Part shown: piece by piece, positions 56,781 to 64,000 of the stretch
How the letters are laid out: each line of letters opens with the position of its first letter
Numbering within the stretch: position 1 is the first letter of the stretch
Source: Grammothele lineata
Lineage: Eukaryota; Basidiomycota; Agaricomycetes; Polyporales; Polyporaceae
Reading direction: 5' to 3'
Assembly (NCBI GenBank): GCA_002150815.3
Contig: NDFF03000100.1
Span: forward strand, 1 to 64,000
DNA: 64,000 nt
The notes under the pieces: generated by a model
Told to the model about the DNA's origin: nothing
Databases searched by the model: none
What the model saw: the letters and a program-made list of their open reading frames with translations, nothing else
Position numbers and translations under genes: made by a program

Positions 56781-59700
56781 CTACTCCGAGTCTTCTGCCT
56801 CGACTTCTACACGTCGTGTGGAACGCTTTCCCCGGCCGCCTGTACGAACGGAGTCAGTCGGCGCGAAGACATAGAAGGCGACGTGGTACGCACCTCGGGC
56901 GGCATTCCGCTGCGTATTCCGCTGGGCCTTGGCCTTCTTGGCCTTAATGCCCTTCTCGAAGTCCTGGTCGTCTGCGCCCTGCTGGCGGTTCTCCTCGAGG
57001 ATCTGAGAAGGACGGTGTCAGCAGGCGGGAGCGAGAGATCAAAGAAAAGGGAAATTGACCTGCTCGAACTCGTTGAGCTCCGCGTCGGGCTTGTTCGCGG
57101 ACTTGTTTGCGCGTGCCTGGAGGAACGGGGACCGTTAGGGGCTGTGTCGAGGTACAGGAACGGAGGCGGTGACCCACCTTCGTGAGGATCTCTTGGAAGC
57201 GCGCGTACACGGTCTCCTCGTGGAGCTTGTCGCGGTAGAACTGGAGGCCCTCGATAAGCCTCTTGACGGACCGGTCAGACTTGTACGGGAGGAGCGAGAG
57301 ACAATAGGCGATGTCGCGCCATTGCCGGGGATCCTCGGTGAGTCGGAAACGTTGGCATAGCTTCTCGACGATGTTCTCAGCTTGCTTCTCCTGCTCGCGA
57401 AAGTAACATGAGCGAGGCGCAACATCAGTGAGGGGAGGCGCGGACCTTCTCGATGTACGTGAAGATGTACTTCATGGTGCTCTGGAACGCCTCTTCGCTG
57501 ATGGCGCGAGCACCGACGGACAAATAACTGATAACTGTCGATACGAGAACGGGTGAGAGATCGCAAAACGAGCGAGGTACGAAGGCATTTTACCATCTGG
57601 GAGGTTGTTATAAATCGCATTGTCCTTGGTGGACAGCTCCTTGAAGAATAGCTTCGCGAGGTCCGAGATGCGCTCGTCCGTGTCCTCAACACACTTGGCC
57701 ATTTCACCCATCTGGCCCTTGACCTTGATCATGCCGTTCAGGATCAAGTGAGTGAGGACCATGAGCGTGTTCTTCTTGACGACTAGGTCGTCGTCGCGGA
57801 GACCCTTGTACAGTTCATCGTTGCTCTCGTCGATAATGCTACTGAAGGAGACTGCGACGTCGCCGAGGGCGATGACAATGTTACTGCGAATGCCGGCGTC
57901 TTTGGACGTCTCGAGAACGCGGAACAGCAACCTGTGGTGCTCGTCGCAGAACTGAGAGCTCACGCAAAGGAACTTGCTGAACGCCAGCGTCGCGGCTGCG
58001 CGGAGGGTTTGGTTCTTAAAAGCCCATCAGTGCGCTCCCTTGTCCAAAGATAGCCAACCGTACCTTGAACTTGTGCGGGCTGCCGCAGATGTGGACTAGC
58101 ATCGGGCCGAACTTGGCCAGGAGAGCCTGCGAGCCGTAGAGCAGTTCGTGCTCGCGCATTCCAGCGATACGCTCGCCGATCTCATCCTCGGCGTTACCCG
58201 CCACCTGATCCAGCTCCTCCTGCTCTTTGGACTTCTGTCCGGCGCCGGCGAGATTGTCAGCTGAGAGTTGCAGAAGGACGCGTAAGCCAGACTCAATCTG
58301 CGTGTAGAGACGGATTACTTGCCCATCTCCTTCTCGTGTTTCTGCCGCTTCCACTCGCGCTCGACGAGCTCGAGGAATACGATCTGCTTGATTGCCACGT
58401 GCCCGACGATGAAGAGCAGTTGGCTCAGCTCGAACGCGTCGCCGGTGTCCTTGTCATCGTCATCTTGGGTCTGCTCCGGCTGCGAATTGCTCGTATCGGC
58501 CACGTCCTCATCCTCTTCCATTGCGTCTGGGTCCCTCCCTTGTATATCGGAGGGCGGCTGATGACGCGCTGCGGCCTTGCGATTGAAGACGCGCGCCGTG
58601 AAGCTCTTGATGAGGTTGCTGCAGATGATGTCGGGGCGCTCGGACAGGATGTAGATTGTGTTGATCGCTTGTTCGGCCATGGGGAACCACTCCTTCGAGC
58701 GGCAGGGACGTTCAATGGCCTCTTGGAGCTTGCGGAAGAGTGGGTTGTCGATGTCGTACCGAAGCGTCTTGTCCAATAGCGAACCTGTGAACAACGTTGG
58801 AATGAAAGATGTGCGAGTCCCAATACGACTTTGCTTACCCTTCACTTTCTTCGCGCTGCCGTTCAAGCGTTGCAGCGCGATACACGTGTATCGCGCGAGC
58901 GCCAGGTCGGTCTAGGGTTTCCGGTTAGCTTCGGCTGATAGAAGAAATGTCGATAGCTTACCTTCCCCTTATGGCCAAGGCCGATCCTCACTAAAGTCTC
59001 GACACGATCTGCTACGACTTCACGCTTCGCGACAGCGAGCATAGCGAGGATAATGATGGCGCCACGGCGTTGGAACCTATCCAAAGACTTCTGCGAGCCT
59101 ACAAGGCTGTCAGAAGATATAAGAAAGACAAGAAGCCGGCATCGACACGTACTGTAAACTTGCCACAGCTTAGACACGACGTCGTCGTGGATGTGGCCTT
59201 CTTCCATCAGCTGGCGCATCATCTCCTCAAGACTAGTCAGCTCAGCCAGGGTTGCGCCGTACGTGAGCCTAACACAGAACATTATCAACCGCAAGCAAGA
59301 AGAAAAGCGGAAACACGAACTCGATCATGTTTTTAGTGATGCGATTAATCTGCTGCTTCGCATCGAGACCCTCGATGGGCTCGAAGTACATGCTCCTGTA
59401 ACACTCCATCAGACGGAGCCGGATGCCCTTGACTTCCTTGCCGTCCTCAGACGTCGAGTTGTTGTCCTTGTGCCAGATCAGGTGCAGCATCTTTTTCAGG
59501 CCCGCCTCGGCGGCGTCGAACTTGTACTCGTAGGCGACGCGGAAGAACTCCATCGCCTCGAGCACCTCGAGCTTGTTCGTCGACGCGAGCAGGCGCTGGA
59601 CGGTCTTCATGCCCTCCTCGACCTGCCGGATGAACTCGAGCGCGTCGAGGCAGAACTTCTTGCGCAGCCTATGCTCCAGATGCTGGTCCTCGTTGAGCGC

Positions 59701-61967
59701 GCCGAGCGCGGCGGCTTCGTTGGTGAGGGCTTCGAGATCGAGCTCGGACTTGCGAGGCCTTTTCTTCTTGCCTGACTTCTTGCGTGGTTTGGGCGCGTCG
59801 GAGTCGGCGTCGGAACCTTCGCCCATCTCGACGTCATCGTCCTCACCCTCCTCATCTTCCTCATCTTCGCCGTCCACCTCCATGTCGTCGCCGGACTTGC
59901 GTTTCCTAGTTGAATGTCAGCGACCACAAGCCGGAAAAAAAGTCTGCAACTCACGACTTGCGACGCTTCTTCTTCGAGCCCTCGTCGCCTTCATCATCCT
60001 CGTCCTCCTCGTCTCCGTCTTCTTCTGCATCCCCAGCCTGAGTCTCCTCGTCGCCGTTGCGCTCGACAGCCTTCCCGATCTCGCCCTCCATCTTCGCGAG
60101 CAACTCGGACACCTCCGTGTACCGCTTCTGCCACTCCGTATGGCTCAGGAGGCCGCCATAGATCCCGTAGGGGTGCGTGAGGATGAGCTGCTCGAGGAGC
60201 GAGATCGCAGCCTTGCGCACGCTGCTCGTCTTGTCCTCGAGCGAGTCGACCGCGGAGCGCGTCATGAGCAGCCGCTGCTGCGGGAACTTCGCGCTGCCCT
60301 TCATCTCGCATAGGCGAGCGAGCACAGAGAAGACCTTCACGCGGACGTACGACGACTGGTCGAGCGCGCGCTCGAGGAGCAGCTCGTACAGGCCGTTGAT
60401 CTGCTTGAGCGACTGCTGCTTGCGGTCGTTGTCCTCGTTGTCGAGCGCCATGCCGAGTTCGCGGATGATGCAGCCGATGACCTCAACGAGGGCTATGCGC
60501 ATGGGGTACGACTGGGCGCGAGGCGCAAACATATCAGCATCGCGCGTGCGAGACGGTGTGAGCGGGAGCGTACCTCCGAGTCCAACTGCGAGAGGAGTAG
60601 ACTGAGCTGCTTGAGCACCTGGCGCGGCGCGAGCTCGGCGAAGCGTACAAGAAACTTTGAGAAGACGCGTGGGCCCTTATTATCCTGCGCGCTGAAGCTC
60701 TTGCCAGCGATCTCACGAAGGATCTCATCTCCTAGCTGCTTGTGGTCGAAATCGCGCGCGAGGATGTGGAGGCATTCGGCCATGTACTCGGAGAGATGCT
60801 CGTAGTATTGCAGGGACTGCATAATGGCGATCTGTGCGGCGAGCCCATGCCCTTGATGTTTGACGGCGTAACATATCGCTTTGTAAACGCCTTGTCGAAT
60901 GGTCGGCGATTTCATGTATTGCTCGTTCTCGAGGATGTGGTACACGGGGCGGACGACACAGCTGTGTGATCGTCAGTATCACGGTCAACGATACGTATAC
61001 GAGCGGGAACATTGAACATCCCGCAAGCACTGCCGGAAAAGTCTCTCGTTCGAGTCGCGAAACTCGCTCGACAAAACAATTGCTCGGCTCCACCCCTGAC
61101 GCTGACAACAAACTACTAAATATGAGACATAGCATCAAGACGTCTGGAATCTGCCCCGAGACTGATAACAAAGAGCCAATAACGCTGCGTACGAAATAAA
61201 TTCGCGGGGCGAGGACAAGCAGCGGCGCACTCAGAGGTCATGCATGTTGACCATGGAAACTACCGAGTGGCTCACACATTGAAATACGACAGCGCAAGCA
61301 ATACCACCCCAACCCGACGTTCGTAAGACAGATACGTGAAATGACGCGGAACTCACTTAATGAAGGTCTCGCGCTCGCCGGACGTCTGCCAGATGCGTCC
61401 GGTCTTCAACCGCAGGAGCTTCGCGAGCAGAGCCAGAGTTGGTGGTACCTGATCTTGCCACGACCAGTCCTCGTTCGTCTTGCGCGTAGTCGCGCGGGAT
61501 GTGGCAGCCTTTCCGCCTCGTCCTCGCCGTGGTTTGGGAGCGGGAGCAGGGGCGTCGTCTTCTCCGGAAGACTTGACCTTCTCCGCGGAGGTGACGAACC
61601 ATTGAAGAAGGAAGGCGTACATCTCGAGGGGAACTTTGTGAGCCATGTACGTTTGCTGGTCGTCTTGCTCAACGTCCCTGTAGGCGGCCTCGATCTCGGC
61701 GGTGTATGCAGAAGATATAGAGTCGAGAATCTTGGTCATGTGCAGGCCCTGAAGGGCGGCGGCGTGTTTGAGGAGGGAGCGGTAGGCGTCGAAGACGTCG
61801 GGGTCTGTGATAGCGTCGGAGGAGAGGGCGAGGGCGTCGACGGCGGGTTCGAGGAGCTGAGCGATGCCAGAGGGGTCGAGGGAAGAGACGTCGGTTTCAT
61901 TCTCGATGGTGTAAGACGATATGTCTTGAAGATCCTGGAGTTCGTCTTGGAGGTCGAAGGAGGTCAT
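56781..61967 (-). CDS. YCS4: condensin complex subunit 1 (Cnd1/Ycs4/CAP-D2)
   Basis: HEAT-repeat subunit of condensin, needed for mitotic chromosome compaction. Minus strand, ATG 61967-61965, TAG 56783-56781, more than ten exons. Seen in order: MTSFDLQDELQDLQDI, the N-terminal Cnd1 region, VYHILENEQYM, YEHLSEYMAECLHILARDFD, RIALVEVIGCIIRELGMAL, VRVKVFSVLARLCEM, SSVRKAAISLLEQLILTHPYG, a long acidic/Lys-rich linker (about 59750-60080), WFPMAEQAINTIYILSERPD, then the conserved C-terminal HEAT block NIVIALGDVAVSFSSIID, DDLVVKKNTLMVLTHLILNGM, KCVEDTDERISDLAKLFFKEL, and NIVEKLCQRFRLTEDPRQWRD. The Gly/Arg-rich tail ends AEDSE. The first intron (about 61360 to 60965) is near 400 nt, far longer than the rest. 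Confidence 0.9.
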
Positions 61968-62273
61968 GGCGGTGTCGGCGGCGAGAAAGGGCAAGGAAGA
62001 AAGGATAGGTAGAGGATAGCTCGCCGGGGATAGCGGAGCGGGAGGCAGCCGTAGCTGAAGCGCGTTCAAGTGCACGTTACGCGTGTTGAACGACGCGTTC
62101 GCGTCCGTAACACCGCGTCGGTCACGCGCCGTCACGCTGCCCCTGCGGGCGCTTGAGTGCCGAAGGATTCCGTCAATGAGCGCTAGCGTTCGTCCTCTCC
62201 GCCAACGCACGCGTTCTGCTCGTCCTCCTCGTCCTCCTCCAAAAGCTCGTCTTCCGAGCGATCTTCTGCGGCC
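61968..62273. promoter_or_regulatory. divergent promoter of condensin subunit 1 and CBP3
   Basis: 306 bp between two ATGs on opposite strands. No clear TATA box. The two genes may share control. Confidence 0.5.
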
Positions 62274-63649
62274 ATGATCGCCCGCTCTGCACTAGCTCTT
62301 CGAACTGCGCGCTCTACTCCTGTACGCCGACTACGACCCGCTCGTGCTCTGACGACCGCGCCGCCACCACCAAAACCAGACGGCCAGGACGAGCCCCATC
62401 TCCCGACCAACCGCCCGCCGCCACCTCCACAGACATGGTTGACCAAGGCGATCAAGGAGAACCCGACAACAAGAGCCGTGTTCTTTAGGCTACTTGGCCT
62501 CCTCGGTTACGGGAGCGCGAAGCAGTATGCGGGGAGAAGAGCATTCGCGATGTATTCCAAACTCATCGTGCCGCGGGCGGACGAGGAGAGCGCGTTTTGG
62601 AAAAACGGTGAGTCCTCCTTCTGTATCCTACTTTCACTCCCACTTCCGCCCAGCCGTCCTTTCCCCTATCATCCGTGCGTTCTTTTGCGTGTTCGCGTTG
62701 CTCGCATAGGTTCCAAGTGCGTCCGGTCCCCGCCGTCACGCATGCTTGGTCGCGGAATCCGTTCTTGTCATTCCCCTCGGCGCGCGGCTCTTTTTCGCCT
62801 TCCTTCCCGTCTCCGTCGTTGCAGCGCACACTACTGACACGATCTACAGAGTGCGACTTGCCCCCGACATTTCAGTCCTGGTTCACTGTTGCCAACCTCC
62901 ACATCTGGCTCCTCACCGTCCGCCTCCGCGCCCTCCCGGCCCCTCACGGCACCAACTACATCCAGGGACTTATCGACCACTTCTTCCTCGACGTCGAGGA
63001 CCGCGTCCGCGCCGTCCTCCAGCCCGCATCCCCCAAGTCCCTCGCGCCCTCCCAGAACCTCACGCCATACACCTCCACCTCCCGCTTCTACTCCGTAGCC
63101 AACGTCTCCGGCCGACCTCATCCACGCGGACGAGCCCCGGAGCGCCTCGTCAGCCGCCAGATGCAGGTCCTCAAGGAACAGTGGGCTGGGCTCGGGATGT
63201 CGTTCGACCTCGGCCTCGTCCGGAGCGATGCCGAGCTTGCGGCAGCCGTGTGGAGGAATCTATTAGGGGCGCGCGGTGCGCGTGGTATCGAGTACCCGTC
63301 CAACGACGGCGTGTACAAGTACCGCCGCACCATCAACCTCGCGGGCGGGAAGGTCGAGGGCGCCGACAAGCTCGACCAGACGCGTTTGGCCGCGGAGGAG
63401 GCGCGCGACGACGGTTCGGGCCTGCACGACTACCCGCCCTCCGAGATTGACAAGTACGTCGCGTACCCGGAGCTCATGGCCGCTATCACCGAGTACGTCC
63501 GCCGCGAGCTCGTTCGTCTCCAGAACATCTCGGATGAGGAGATCATCGGCCTGGGGGAGTTTGGTACGGAGAGCGAGGGGCTGCAGCATTTGCGGTTTGG
63601 ACCTGTGCGGCAGGAGGGGAGCATTGTGTCGTCATTTAGGTCACTATGA
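62274..63649 (+). CDS. CBP3: ubiquinol-cytochrome c chaperone (CBP3/UQCC1-like)
   Basis: Mitochondrial assembly factor for cytochrome b of complex III. 377 residues, exons 62274-62607 and 62850-63649. The N-terminus is Arg/Ser/Thr-rich without acidic residues (MIARSALALRTARSTPVRRL), a mitochondrial targeting sequence. Family core: NLHIWLLTVRLRALP, YIQGLIDHFFLDVEDRVR, ERLVSRQMQVLKEQWAGLGMSFDLGLV, DAELAAAVWRNLLGARGARGI, DDGSGLHDYPPSEIDKYVAYPELMAAITEYVRREL. The intron (242 nt) is longer than local norm but has a GTGAGT donor and CTACAG acceptor. Confidence 0.85.
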
Positions 63650-64000
63650 TGTAGAGCTTTGCTGTCGTGGTATGTTATATTCTGTCTAATGTCACAACCC
63701 ATACCCCGCACTCGAAGGACCATTGTGCTTTCCTCCGCGGCTCCGGGCAACGTACGGCTCACTTTGGTGCTGGGGCTGCTGCTGCGGCGAGACTCTCCAC
63801 CTGGCCACCGCGTCTACTAAGTCGATCCTCTTCGCACTGGCGGCTGCTGCCTGCGACCGAGCTGCAACTCGTACAAATAGCCCCGAAAGAAGTCTTGCCT
63901 GGTGCGCTAGCATAATAAGAAGCCGTTGAGAAGTCGCCCATCCCGAGTTAGGCCAGCCTATATCATAGGAAGGGCAGTAGTACTCACAACCGAGGAGAGA
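63650..64000. other. right edge, nothing recognised
   Basis: 3' flank of CBP3. A short minus-strand frame (63759-63941) with no family; possibly the end of the next gene. Confidence 0.35.

Overview
This 64 kb window is nuclear DNA from a filamentous basidiomycete, most likely an Agaricomycete. Genes are GC-rich and cut into many exons by short introns of about 50-65 nt. Several protein families seen here (DUF6593, Plavaka-type CACTA transposase, secreted AA7 oxidase, NF-X1/ZNFX1-type helicase, F-box protein) are typical of that group. There are no bacterial features, no CRISPR array and no confident tRNA or rRNA gene. All family assignments come from reading motifs by eye; no database search was run.

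Layout. (1) 304-11637: a ZNFX1/NF-X1-type SF1 RNA helicase gene, split at a zinc-finger codon by a 5.1 kb Plavaka-like DNA transposon (4483-9571). The transposon carries a 5'-truncated transposase, a captured eIF4G MIF4G fragment and a nearly perfect 380-bp-arm palindrome with two tRNA-derived Pol III-like units. (2) 13402-16103: an F-box protein gene. (3) 16.1-43 kb: an accessory, repeat-rich block. It holds three apparently intact short-chain dehydrogenase/reductase (SDR) paralogues plus one pseudogene, two AA7-type FAD oligosaccharide oxidase genes in a ~3.4 kb inverted duplication, a second ~2.7 kb inverted repeat, and eight copies of a dispersed repeat (one copy is at 12.4 kb, just outside the block). 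(4) 41.1-50.7 kb: DUF6593 protein, OYE-type flavin oxidoreductase, HNH nuclease-domain protein, secreted alpha/beta hydrolase. (5) 53.4-63.6 kb: a conserved housekeeping block of PI4P 5-kinase, condensin subunit 1 (Cnd1/Ycs4), and a CBP3/UQCC1-type bc1-complex chaperone transcribed divergently from condensin.

How parts relate. The SDR and AA7 genes have multiplied together by segmental duplication and inversion. The three intact SDR genes share a TATA box and a distant upstream module containing TGACGTC and CACGTG at nearly the same distance, so promoters were copied with the genes. The most unusual signal is the dispersed repeat bounded by GCCCTATCGACTCGA and GAGCACGAGGGGC: all eight copies lie between a GTRAGY/GTATGT donor-like site and a pyrimidine-rich YAG acceptor-like site on the same strand, as expected for an intron-borne or introner-like element.
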